From NCBI RefSeq assembly GCF_022829605.1, contig NZ_JAKSYD010000230.1:62001-126000 (forward strand): a DNA stretch of 64,000 nucleotides. The letters run 5' to 3'. The notes under the pieces were generated by a model. It did not search any database, was not told the origin of the DNA, and saw only the letters and a list, made by a program, of their open reading frames with translations. Origin of the DNA: Methylobacterium sp. E-065. Its GTDB lineage: Bacteria > Pseudomonadota > Alphaproteobacteria > Rhizobiales > Beijerinckiaceae. This document shows, in pieces, positions 32,534 to 41,387 of the stretch. A program made the position numbers and the translations under genes. How positions within the stretch are numbered: the stretch's first letter is position 1; each line of letters begins with the position of its first letter.

Positions 32534-33229
32534 TCAGATGACGTCGAGGGTGATCGCGCCGAGACCGGCGATCGAGGCCACCATGCGCTGGCCGCGCTCG
32601 ACCGGACCGACGCCCGACGGCGTGCCGGTGAAGATCAGGTCCCCCGGCTGCAGCGCGAAGTAGCCCGACAGGTAGGCGATCTGCTCCGCCAACGACCAGA
32701 TCATATCGCCGAGGTCGCCCGTCTGGCGCGTCTGGCCATCCACCGACAGCGTGATCTCACCCCGCGCCGGGTGGCCTATCAGCGAGACCGGGTGCAGGGC
32801 GCCGATCGGGCCCGAGCCATCCGCCGCCTTGGCGGTGTCCCAGGGCCGCGACAGCCGCTTGGCCTCGTCCTGAACGTCGCGTCGGGTCATGTCGAGACCG
32901 ATCGCGTAGCCGTAAACGTGATCGAGGGCGTCCTCGACGGGGAGATCGGTGCCGCCGCCGGCGAGCGCGGCCACCAGTTCGACCTCGAAATGGTAGTTGC
33001 TGGTCTTGGACGGATAGGGGTGCGGGGTCGGTTCGGAGCCCACGATCTGAAGCGCGTCGGCGGGCTTCATGAAGAAGAATGGCGGCTCGCGATCCGGATC
33101 GGCCCCCATCTCCCGTGCATGGGCGGCGTAGTTGCGGCCGACGCAGTAGACCCGGCGGACGGGGAACAGATCGCTGCTGCCGACGATCGGGAGCGCGATG
33201 CGGGGCGGGTTCTGGATGACGGAGAGCAT
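32534..33229 (-). CDS. Fumarylacetoacetate hydrolase family protein
   Basis: A 231-residue single-domain member. Motifs include 'VYCVGRNYAAHAREMG' at the N terminus, the metal-binding 'HFEVELVAAL' and the C-terminal 'GDLIFTGTPSGVGPV'. Such proteins are fumarylpyruvate or acylpyruvate hydrolases, or oxaloacetate-processing enzymes. ATG 33229 is chosen because the family begins near there; the frame is open to 33433. It is divergent from the FAD-linked oxidase gene. Confidence 0.88.
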   Translation of the reverse strand: MLSVIQNPPRIALPIVGSSDLFPVRRVYCVGRNYAAHAREMGADPDREPPFFFMKPADALQIVGSEPTPHPYPSKTSNYHFEVELVAALAGGGTDLPVEDALDHVYGYAIGLDMTRRDVQDEAKRLSRPWDTAKAADGSGPIGALHPVSLIGHPARGEITLSVDGQTRQTGDLGDMIWSLAEQIAYLSGYFALQPGDLIFTGTPSGVGPVERGQRMVASIAGLGAITLDVI

Positions 33230-33364
33230 CTCTGCCTCTGCGGTGGAACGTCCGGGATCTGGCAAACCCTGCCCGCGATCGACGCGACCGTTGTAAGGTG
33301 CCTCCCGCCGCGCGCCAGACGGCCGCTTGCCGGTGACGCGCCTTGGTCTAAAAAAATCTTCGCG

Positions 33365-34828
33365 ATGACACCCATGGCGACCAACCCCGATACCCTGCTC
33401 GCCGCGCTCCGCGACGGCCTCGGCGCGCGTCACGTGCTGACCGAGCCAGCGGATCTCGCCCCCTACCTGATCGAGACCCGGAAGCTGTTCACCGGCTCGG
33501 CCGTGGCGGTGCTGAAGCCGGGCTCCACCGATGAGGTGGCGTTCGCGGTGCGCGCCTGCACGCAGGCCGGCCTGCCGGTGGTGCCCCTCGGCGGTAATAC
33601 CGGGCTCACCGGGGCAGGCGTCCCGCAGGGCGGGGTGGTCCTGTCGCTGGAGCGGATGACGCGGCTGCGCGCCATCGACCCGGTGGATGCCACCATCACC
33701 GTGGAGGCCGGGATGATCCTTCAGGAGGTTCAGGAGGCCGCCGATGCGGCCGGCATGCTGTTTCCGCTCTCCTACGCGTCACGGGGCTCAGCCCGGATCG
33801 GCGGCGGGATCAGCACCAATGCCGGCGGCATCGCGGTGCTGGCTTACGGGAATGCCCGCGATCTCGTCCTTGGGCTCGAGGTAGTCCTGGCCGACGGGCG
33901 GGTGTGGAACGGCCTCCGGGCGCTGCGCAAGGACAATGCCGGCTACGACCTCAAGCAGCTCTTCATCGGCTCTGAGGGGACGCTCGGCATCGTCACCGCG
34001 GCCGTGCTGAAGCTGTTCCCGAAGCCGCGCAGCACCAGCGTCGCCTTGGTGGGTTTGGACTCGGCACAGGCGGCCCTCGACCTGTTCGTGGCTCTGCGGA
34101 CCCGGCTCGACCGGGATCTGACGGCCTTCGAGTACCTGCCGCCCTTCGCGCTGGAGATCGTCCTGCGGCATGTCCCGGGCACGGTCCCGCCGCTGGCCGG
34201 CGCGCACGGTGCCTACGCGCTGATCGAGGCCGCCTCGGCCCGGCCGGATGCCGACATGCAGGGTGCGCTGGAAGCCGCCCTGGGGGATGCGCTGGAGGCT
34301 GGGACGATCGCCGATGCGGTGGTCGGCGCGAGCGGCGCGCAGAACGACGCCCTCTGGCGGCTGCGCGAGGGAGTTCCCGAGGCCCAGACCCGCGAAGGTG
34401 CCTCGATCAAGCACGACGTGTCGGTTCCACTCTCCCGCCTGCCTCAATTCCTCGCGCGGGCCGGCGCGGCCTGCGTCGCCGAAATGCCGGGTCTGCGCCC
34501 CTGCGGCTTCGGCCATTTCGGAGACGGCAACATCCACTTCAACCTGTCGCAGCCCCCCGACATGCCGGCGGCGGACTTTCTGGCGCAATGGGGCCGGTTC
34601 AACAGGATCGTCCACGACATCGTCCACGATCTTGGCGGCTCGATCGCGGCCGAGCATGGGGTCGGCCTGATCAAGCGCGAGGAACTCGCGCATTACGGCG
34701 ATCCGGCCGGGCTCGACCTGATGCGGCGGCTCAAGGATGCCCTCGATCCCGGGCACATGCTGAACCCCGGCAAGATCCTGGCGGACGTTGCCCCGGAACG
34801 CGCGCGAGCGCCCGGATCCAAGGCGTGA
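33365..34828 (+). CDS. FAD-linked oxidase (2-hydroxyacid dehydrogenase type)
   Basis: A 487-residue protein with an FAD-binding PCMH domain ('VVPLGGNTGLTGAGVPQGGV', about residues 75-94, and 'GGGISTNAGGIAVLAYGNAR') and a C-terminal oxidase domain with 'GFGHFGDGNIHFN' and 'SIAAEHGVGLIKR'. This is the GlcD / D-lactate / D-2-hydroxyglutarate dehydrogenase family. There is no GlcE or GlcF gene next to it, which favours a stand-alone D-2-hydroxyacid dehydrogenase. ATG 33374 is an alternative start. Confidence 0.88.
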   Translation: MTPMATNPDTLLAALRDGLGARHVLTEPADLAPYLIETRKLFTGSAVAVLKPGSTDEVAFAVRACTQAGLPVVPLGGNTGLTGAGVPQGGVVLSLERMTRLRAIDPVDATITVEAGMILQEVQEAADAAGMLFPLSYASRGSARIGGGISTNAGGIAVLAYGNARDLVLGLEVVLADGRVWNGLRALRKDNAGYDLKQLFIGSEGTLGIVTAAVLKLFPKPRSTSVALVGLDSAQAALDLFVALRTRLDRDLTAFEYLPPFALEIVLRHVPGTVPPLAGAHGAYALIEAASARPDADMQGALEAALGDALEAGTIADAVVGASGAQNDALWRLREGVPEAQTREGASIKHDVSVPLSRLPQFLARAGAACVAEMPGLRPCGFGHFGDGNIHFNLSQPPDMPAADFLAQWGRFNRIVHDIVHDLGGSIAAEHGVGLIKREELAHYGDPAGLDLMRRLKDALDPGHMLNPGKILADVAPERARAPGSKA

Positions 34829-35083
34829 AAAATTGTGCGGCGCGCCATAATTCGGCGCCGAGGCCGGTGCAGGACAGACACGGGCTGCCACCATCCGCGG
34901 CGGCCGACTACCGCGTTAAGCGTCTGCTAACGCGGTGGCCAGACCTTCTCAAATGACGGCGCAGGCGTGTCGGTAGTAGCCCGGCATGGCAATTGCTCGG
35001 GAGCCTTCCTATCTCGCAACTGCGAGATCGAGCGACGAACCGTCAACGACAGGCTGGATCACGTCCTTTTGGAGATCGACGGA

Positions 35084-35377
35084 ATGCCTACCTCACTGGC
35101 CCGCGTGCAGACCGCGGAAGCGAGCCGCTACCTTCAGCAGCTCTGCCGGCACTGGAGCCACAAGTTCAAGGTCGAGGCGACCCCGGAGCACGGCACCGTG
35201 CCGTTCGGCGAGGATCGCGTCTGCACCTTCGATGCCGAGCCCGACGCGCTGGTGATGCGCATCGACAGCGCAGATCCAGTCAACCTTACCCGGCTGGAGA
35301 ACGTCGTAGCCGATCACTTGGCCCGCTTCGCCTTCCGCGAGAGCCTCGGCGACATCCGCTGGTCGCGCGCCGCCTGA
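35084..35377 (+). CDS. DUF2218 protein
   Basis: A 97-residue protein starting at ATG 35084 with GGAG 8 nt upstream (the frame is open from 34967). The text 'TAEASRYLQQLCRHWSHKFK' and the C-terminal 'FAFRESLGDIRWSRA' fit DUF2218, a small domain of unknown function often found near siderophore or iron genes. It converges on putA. Confidence 0.82.
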   Translation: MPTSLARVQTAEASRYLQQLCRHWSHKFKVEATPEHGTVPFGEDRVCTFDAEPDALVMRIDSADPVNLTRLENVVADHLARFAFRESLGDIRWSRAA

Positions 35378-35432
35378 GGGCGCGGGAGCTGTTCGATCGA
35401 TCCCAGACGCTTGAGGGCGTGAGCGTGCGCCC

Positions 35433-38400
35433 TCAGCCGACACGCATCAGGCTGGCATTGCCACCGGCGGCGGCCGTATTGATCGCGGTCGACACTTCCT
35501 CGACGAGCCCGGCCACGCCGTAGAGATCCCCGTCCGCCAGCGCGCCCGGGGTACGGACTTGGACCGACAGGATCGCGCCGTCTCGGGCGGCAACTGCCGC
35601 GTTGATGACCAACGCGCCATCGGCGCCGCCCTCGAACAGAACCGCCTGGATATCGCCGGCGGCGTCGAGATCCGGCGCATGCGCGACCCGCGCCGCCACG
35701 TCGGACGGCAGGTCCCGCAGGAGGGCCCCGTGCCGCTCGCCCAGCACCACGACGGCGTGGTTGCCGCAGGCCAGGATCATCCCGATCTGGATCAGAAGCC
35801 CCGGTCCCGTCTCGGCGATCGCAGCGACGCGCCCGCGCGGTCGAAGGGCGTAGAGATTGCGCTCGCCGACCGGTCCCGCCAGCTCGATCTCCCTCTGAGC
35901 TGGATAGCATACCGTCGCCAAGCGCTCCGCCACCGGGCCGTACCCCTTCGCGATCAGCCAAGCGCGGTAGGCCGGCACCGGGAACGAGGCCGCCGCGAGC
36001 CCATCGTACGCCCCCTCGGGCGCTCGCCGGATCAGACGACCGAGGTAGAGCGGGCCGCCCGCCTTCGGGCCCGTGCCCGACAGGCCCGACCCGCCGAAGG
36101 GCTGCACGCCGACCACGGCGCCGATGATGTTGCGGTTCACGTACCGATTGCCGGCCCGGACGCGGTCGAGGACCCGGGCGATCGTCTGGTCGATGCGACT
36201 GTGCAGACCGAAGGTCAGGCCGTAGCCGGTGGCCCCGATCGCGGCCAGTAGGTCGTCGAGGTCCGCCCGCCTGTAGCGCAGCACGTGCAGCACCGGCCCG
36301 AAGACTTCGCGCTCGACATCCGCCACGCGGCCGATCTCGATCAGGGTGGGCGGCACGAAGGTCCCGCCTTCGGTTTCGAGCGGCAGGGCGAGCTGGTCGA
36401 CGGCGAAACCGCGGGCCCGCATTGCCGCGAGGTGTCGGCCGATCCCCTCGGCCGCTTCGGGGGTGATGACCGGACCGACATCCGTGGACAGGTGGCGCGG
36501 ATCACCCACCGCCAGCTCGCGCATCGCGCCCTTCAGCATCAGCAGGATACGGCCGGCGATCTCCTCCTGCAGACACAGGATCCGGAGGGCCGAGCAACGC
36601 TGGCCCGCAGAATCGAAGGCGGAAGCGATCACGTCCGCGACCACCTGCTCGGCCAGGGCGGAAGAGTCCACCACCATAGCGTTCTGGCCGCCGGTCTCGG
36701 CGATGAAGGGCACGGGCTCGCCGTGCCGGTTCAATCGCCCGGCGAGGCAGCGCTGGATCGTCTTGGCGACTGCCGTCGAGCCCGTGAATATCACGCCCCG
36801 AACCCGCGCGTCCGCGACCAAAGCGGCGCCGACCGTACCGTCCCCCGGCAGGATCTGCAGCACGTCCTGCGGAATGCCCGCGTCGTGCAGCACTCGCACC
36901 GCCTCGGCGGCGGTGAGCGGCGTCTCCTCGGCGGACTTGGCCAGGACCGTGTTGCCCGCCGCCAGGGCGGCCGCCACCTGCCCGACGAAGATCGCGAGCG
37001 GGAAATTCCACGGCGCGATGCAGGCCACCGGCCCGAGCGGTTCGTATCTCCACTGGAGCGTCCGTTCGGCCTCGGCCGCGTAGTAGCGCAGGAAGTCCAC
37101 GGCCTCGCGGATCTCCGCGCCCCCGTTGCCGAAGGATTTGCCCGCCTCCCGCACGATGAGCCCGATGAGCGCCGGCATCCGCGCCTCGAACACGTCGGCG
37201 GCCCGGCGCAGGCTAGCGGCCCGCTCGGCGGCGGACGTCCCCGCCCAGGCCAGCGCGGCGGATTCCGCGCGGGCGAGCGCCCGATCGATGTCCACAGCCG
37301 TCGCCGCTCGATAGAAGCCGACGATGTCCCGGTGATCGGCCGGGTTGCGCACGGGGGTTTCAGCCGCGCCGCCCCCCGGCGGCTCGGCTTTCCACGCTGT
37401 CCGGCCGCTTGCCGTCAGCGCATCCGCAAGCTGCCGGAGCGCTGCCTCGTCGGTGAGATCGAGGCCGGCGGCGTTGGCCCGTACGGGTCCGTAGAGATCG
37501 CGGGGCCGCGCGATCCGCGCGTGCGGCGTGCCCGGTGCCGGCATGGCCTCAACCAGGGTCACGGGATCGGCGATCAGGGTCTCGATCGGCACCGATTCAT
37601 CGGCGACGCGATTCACGAACGAGGTGTTGGCCCCGTTTTCGAGAAGCCGGCGCACGAGATAGGCCAGCAGCGTCTCGTGCGTCCCCACGGGCGCGTAGAT
37701 CCGGCAAGGGCGCCGCAGATCCGAGCCCGCCACGACGTCTTCGTAGAGCGGCTCGCCCATCCCGTGCAGGCATTGGAACTCGTACTGCCCGAGCCGGAAG
37801 TCGGGCCCCGCCATCTCCACGATGGCGGCGAGCGTCTGTGCATTGTGGGTCGCGAATTGCGGGAACACCGCATCGGGCGCATCCAGCAGCCGGCGTGCAC
37901 AGGCGAGATACGACACGTCGGTGTGGACCTTGCGGGTGAAGACCGGGAAGTCGGAAAGCCCGTCGACCTGGGCGCGCTTGATCTCGCTGTCCCAGTAGGC
38001 GCCCTTGACCAGCCGCACCATCAGACGCCGCCGGCTGCGCCGGGCGAGATCGATCAGGACATCGATCACGAAGGGGCAGCGCTTGCCGTAGGCCTGGACC
38101 ACGAAGCCGAGGCCGTCCCAGCCGGCAAGCTCCGGATCCAGGGCAAGCCGTTCCAGGATGTCCAGCGACAGGTCGAGCCGGTCGGCCTCCTCGGCGTCGA
38201 TGTTGAGGCCGATGTCGAAGCCCTTGGCGAGGCGCGCCAGGCCCTGGACGCGCGGCACCAGCTCGGTCAGGACGCGCTCGCGCTGCGAACGGACATAGCG
38301 CGGATGGAGCGCCGACAGCTTGATCGAGATCCCCGGCCCGCGCAGCACGCCGCGCCCATCGGAGGCCGCGCCGATCGCCCGGATCGCGTCGTCGTAGGCG

Positions 38401-39098
38401 CCGAGATACCGCGCCGCATCCCCGGCGGTGACGGCGGCCTCGCCCAGCATGTCGTACGAGTAGGTGAAGCCCTTCGCTTCCATCGTGGTGGCGTTGCGCA
38501 GGGCCTCGGCGATCGACCGGCCGGTGACGAACTGCTCGCCCATCATCCGCACCGCGAGATCGACGCCTCCGCGGATCAGCGGCTCGCCGCCGCGGGCGAT
38601 CAGGCGGGTCAGCGCGGCGGACAGCCCGGCCTCGTCCCGGGTGGCGACCAGCCGACCGGTGACCAGCAAGCCCCAGGTCGCCGCGTTGACGAAAGGCGAC
38701 GGGCTGTGGCCGAGATGGGCCGCCCAATCGCCCGGCGCGATCTTGTCACGGATCAACGCGTCGCGGGTCGCGGCATCGGGGATGCGCAGCAGCGCCTCGG
38801 CGAGGCACATCAGCGCGACACCCTCCTCGCTCGACAGGGCATATTCGTGGATCAGGCCCTCAACCCCTCCGCGGCGACCGTGGCGGCGCAGAAATTCGAC
38901 AAGCCGGCGCGCCAGGGCGGCCACACGAGCGGCCGCGTCGGCGGGGAGGCGCGCCTGTTCGAGGAGCGGCGCGACGCAGTCCGGCTCCGGGCGCCGGCAG
39001 GCCGCAACCACGGCCTGCCGCAAGGGCGACAGGCCGGGCAGGTCGGCGAAGGCACCGAACGGTTCGGTTGCGCCGTCGACGATGGGGGACGCGACCAT
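35433..39098 (-). CDS. putA: Bifunctional proline dehydrogenase / P5C dehydrogenase PutA
   Basis: A 1221-residue protein. The FAD proline dehydrogenase barrel spans about residues 170-480 ('GFTYSYDMLGEAAVTAGDAA', 'YEFQCLHGMGEPLYEDVV'). The aldehyde dehydrogenase domain spans about 560-1000, with 'IAETGGQNAMVVDS' (general base Glu) and 'DSAGQRCSALRIL' (catalytic Cys). It oxidises proline to glutamate with substrate channelling. It begins without the ribbon-helix-helix DNA-binding domain, so it is a non-repressor PutA. It stands alone. Confidence 0.95.
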   Translation of the reverse strand: MVASPIVDGATEPFGAFADLPGLSPLRQAVVAACRRPEPDCVAPLLEQARLPADAAARVAALARRLVEFLRRHGRRGGVEGLIHEYALSSEEGVALMCLAEALLRIPDAATRDALIRDKIAPGDWAAHLGHSPSPFVNAATWGLLVTGRLVATRDEAGLSAALTRLIARGGEPLIRGGVDLAVRMMGEQFVTGRSIAEALRNATTMEAKGFTYSYDMLGEAAVTAGDAARYLGAYDDAIRAIGAASDGRGVLRGPGISIKLSALHPRYVRSQRERVLTELVPRVQGLARLAKGFDIGLNIDAEEADRLDLSLDILERLALDPELAGWDGLGFVVQAYGKRCPFVIDVLIDLARRSRRRLMVRLVKGAYWDSEIKRAQVDGLSDFPVFTRKVHTDVSYLACARRLLDAPDAVFPQFATHNAQTLAAIVEMAGPDFRLGQYEFQCLHGMGEPLYEDVVAGSDLRRPCRIYAPVGTHETLLAYLVRRLLENGANTSFVNRVADESVPIETLIADPVTLVEAMPAPGTPHARIARPRDLYGPVRANAAGLDLTDEAALRQLADALTASGRTAWKAEPPGGGAAETPVRNPADHRDIVGFYRAATAVDIDRALARAESAALAWAGTSAAERAASLRRAADVFEARMPALIGLIVREAGKSFGNGGAEIREAVDFLRYYAAEAERTLQWRYEPLGPVACIAPWNFPLAIFVGQVAAALAAGNTVLAKSAEETPLTAAEAVRVLHDAGIPQDVLQILPGDGTVGAALVADARVRGVIFTGSTAVAKTIQRCLAGRLNRHGEPVPFIAETGGQNAMVVDSSALAEQVVADVIASAFDSAGQRCSALRILCLQEEIAGRILLMLKGAMRELAVGDPRHLSTDVGPVITPEAAEGIGRHLAAMRARGFAVDQLALPLETEGGTFVPPTLIEIGRVADVEREVFGPVLHVLRYRRADLDDLLAAIGATGYGLTFGLHSRIDQTIARVLDRVRAGNRYVNRNIIGAVVGVQPFGGSGLSGTGPKAGGPLYLGRLIRRAPEGAYDGLAAASFPVPAYRAWLIAKGYGPVAERLATVCYPAQREIELAGPVGERNLYALRPRGRVAAIAETGPGLLIQIGMILACGNHAVVVLGERHGALLRDLPSDVAARVAHAPDLDAAGDIQAVLFEGGADGALVINAAVAARDGAILSVQVRTPGALADGDLYGVAGLVEEVSTAINTAAAGGNASLMRVG

Positions 39099-39195
39099 GG
39101 ATCATACCCCGACTGCAGCGGCTCGACCGCCCGAGGGACAGGCTACGCCGATCCCATCCGCCGTTTAAGCCCCGGCCAGTTCCGCCGATCAGACG

Positions 39196-39975
39196 TCACG
39201 GCGCGGCATGGGCGGCCTCGATCGCGTCCGTGAGGACAGGCTGGGCGCCCTCGCGACGCAGAACCGCGTTCGGGATGACGACCGTATCGGCGCAGGCTTG
39301 CGCGTAGTGGGGCAGATCATACTGGACGGCGAGGCCGCCGGCCTTGGCATCAGGCCACGCCATCATGGCCGGCGGATCGCCCATAGAGGTGTCCTGCACC
39401 ACTGTTCGGCACGCGTCGTCGTCGCCGTCACGCTTCGCGGCGCCCGTCTTCGGACGGTAGCGTTCGAGATAGAGGGCGTGCAGCCGCTTGGAGGCGAGCG
39501 TGACCATCTTGGTCCCGTCCATGCCTTCGACGAGAGCGACTTTACCGGTCAGCGCCGGCGGAAGCAGCTTCGTCCAGTCGACCGGCACGCCGGTCGTCAG
39601 GTCGTACATGATCGCCATGAGTCCGGTGCTCGGATGCGCACCACCGCAGAACATGTCGTCGCTGATCTCGACGCTCAGGAAGCGCGGGCCACGCATCGGC
39701 GTGCGGATCGTCCGCGTCCAGGAGCTGTTCGCGCCACCATCGGCCTGACAGGACCGGGCCGCCTTGCGGACATTCCCGTCGAGGCGCTTCAGCGCGGCGT
39801 TGATCCGGCGCTCCGCGTCGTCGGCAGGCGCCGCGATCTGCGGCATGGCGGCGAGACATGGCTTCAGCTCCGGTTGGGCCGCCACAGTGACCAGCCGATC
39901 GGCCGCCCATGTCGGGTTGGCCACAAGGGCTAGAAGGGTGGCAGCACCAAGCTTGAGGCGAAGGATCTGGTTCAT
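39196..39975 (-). CDS. Exported hypothetical protein, DUF3298/RsiV-like
   Basis: A 259-residue protein with a signal peptide (MNQILRLKLGAATLLALVAN, then PTWA). The middle 'EISDDMFCGGAHPSTGLMAI' and 'YDLTTGVPVDWTKLLPP' look like the DUF3298/RsiV C-terminal domain. The start at ATG 39975 is chosen for the signal peptide; the frame is open upstream. It is divergent from the 40118 gene. The function is unknown. Confidence 0.65.
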   Translation of the reverse strand: MNQILRLKLGAATLLALVANPTWAADRLVTVAAQPELKPCLAAMPQIAAPADDAERRINAALKRLDGNVRKAARSCQADGGANSSWTRTIRTPMRGPRFLSVEISDDMFCGGAHPSTGLMAIMYDLTTGVPVDWTKLLPPALTGKVALVEGMDGTKMVTLASKRLHALYLERYRPKTGAAKRDGDDDACRTVVQDTSMGDPPAMMAWPDAKAGGLAVQYDLPHYAQACADTVVIPNAVLRREGAQPVLTDAIEAAHAAP

Positions 39976-40117
39976 CGTCGCGTCGCTCCAGGGCGAATCG
40001 AGGCTTGTCCGGTCGCATTGGCTCCTCGCCGCGTCCCGGGCCAAGCGTCGGTGCTGCAAATCCAGGCCGCACGCGGCGCGCTTTCACACGCGCGGGCACG
40101 GTGGCAGAAGCCAGACC

Positions 40118-41164
40118 ATGGGCACGATCCTCATCTACGGCGCCACCGGCTACACCGGCACGCTGCTCGCCGAACACGCGCTCGCGCGGGGCCTGCGGCC
40201 GATCCTGGCGGGGCGCGATCCAGACAAGCTGCGTCCGCTCGCCCGGCGGCTCGCCCTCGAATCGCGCGCCGCGCGCCTCGACGAGCCGGAGCGCCTTCGG
40301 GCGGCGCTCAACGGAGTCGCGGCGGCGATCCACGCTGCCGGCCCCTTCTCGAAGACGGCGCGGCCGATGGCCGAGGCCTGCCTCGCCGCGGGCGTGCACT
40401 ATGTCGACATCACCGGCGAAATCTCGGTGCTGGAGGCGCTCGCGGCGCGGGACGCGGAGGCGAAGGCAGCCGGCATCGTGCTGTTGCCGGCCGCGGGGTT
40501 CGATGTCGTGCCGAGCGACTGCTTGGCGGCCCACGTGGCACGGCGTCTTCCCGGTGCGACGCACCTGCGGATCTCGATCGGCGGCTTCGGCGGGTTCAGC
40601 CAGGGCACCGCCCGGACCATGGTCGAGGGTATCGCCTGGGGTACGCGGGTGCGCCGGGACGGCCGCATCGTCGAGTTGCCGAGCCCGCCCCGAAGCAGCG
40701 CCGATTTCGGCCGCGGCCCGCGTCGGACCGTGGGGCTCGGCTGGGGCGACGTGTCGAGTGCGTGGTACTCGACACGCGTCCCCAATATCGACGTGTATTT
40801 CGAGGCCTTCCCCGCCATGGCGGCCGCCGCCGGCCTGCCGGCCGGTATCCGGCGGATCATTGCCGGAGAGACAGTGCAGCGGCTGATCAACCGCGGCATC
40901 GACCGGCTGCCCGCCGGGCCCTCCGAGACCGCGCGGAAGGCGGCGCGCAGCACCTTCCTGGCGGAGGCGTGGGACGGCGCCGGGCGAAGGGTAGCGAGCC
41001 GGATGGAGACGCCGGAGGGCTACACGCTGACGGCCGCGACGGCCCTGGAGGTGGCCCGCCGCCTCGCCTCGGGCGCGGTGCCGGCTGGCTTCCATACACC
41101 GGTGACGGCCTTCGGACCGGATTTCATCCTCAATTTCCTGGACGTGGTGCGGACGGACCTCTGA
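40118..41164 (+). CDS. Saccharopine dehydrogenase-like NAD(P)-binding oxidoreductase
   Basis: A 348-residue protein with an N-terminal Rossmann motif 'ILIYGATGYTGTLLAEHAL' (residues 4-22) and 'YVDITGEISVLEALAARDAE'. It belongs to the saccharopine dehydrogenase/trans-acting enoyl reductase family, whose bacterial members rarely make lysine. The substrate is not predictable. It stands alone and is followed by a palindromic repeat. Confidence 0.82.
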   Translation: MGTILIYGATGYTGTLLAEHALARGLRPILAGRDPDKLRPLARRLALESRAARLDEPERLRAALNGVAAAIHAAGPFSKTARPMAEACLAAGVHYVDITGEISVLEALAARDAEAKAAGIVLLPAAGFDVVPSDCLAAHVARRLPGATHLRISIGGFGGFSQGTARTMVEGIAWGTRVRRDGRIVELPSPPRSSADFGRGPRRTVGLGWGDVSSAWYSTRVPNIDVYFEAFPAMAAAAGLPAGIRRIIAGETVQRLINRGIDRLPAGPSETARKAARSTFLAEAWDGAGRRVASRMETPEGYTLTAATALEVARRLASGAVPAGFHTPVTAFGPDFILNFLDVVRTDL

Positions 41165-41225
41165 TCCTCCAAGGAACACGACACAAGACCGGGAAACCCT
41201 GGGATGGGTTGTCGAATCCACCCCC

Positions 41226-41335
41226 TCATCGTGAGGTGCCGGAGCGCAGCGGAGGCCTCGAAGGAGGCCTCCAGAGATCGCGCGTGTTGTGGAACCCTCC
41301 TTCGAGGCCCGCTGACGCTGGCACCTCAGGATCAG
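41226..41335. repeat. Long imperfect palindromic (REP-like) element
   Basis: The left arm (GTGAGGTGCCGGAGCG..., 41231 on) is complementary to the right arm (...GCTGACGCTGGCACCTCAG to 41330), with inner arms GGCCTCGAAGGAGG and CCTCCTTCGAGGCC. It occupies the 223-bp gap between the convergent 40118 gene and the UxaA-type gene. The form suits a dispersed palindromic repeat that may also terminate both transcripts. Confidence 0.65.
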
Positions 41336-41387
41336 GTGATTGGGTGGGATCGACCCGGCTTGGCGCTGTCGTTGACCGTGCTACTCC

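Noticed and set aside
36285..39233. A 982-codon open frame on the plus strand
   Set aside because: It is antisense to putA over its whole length, has a biased composition rich in His, Arg, Gly and Gln and no domain. It exists because GC-rich codon bias keeps the opposite strand open.
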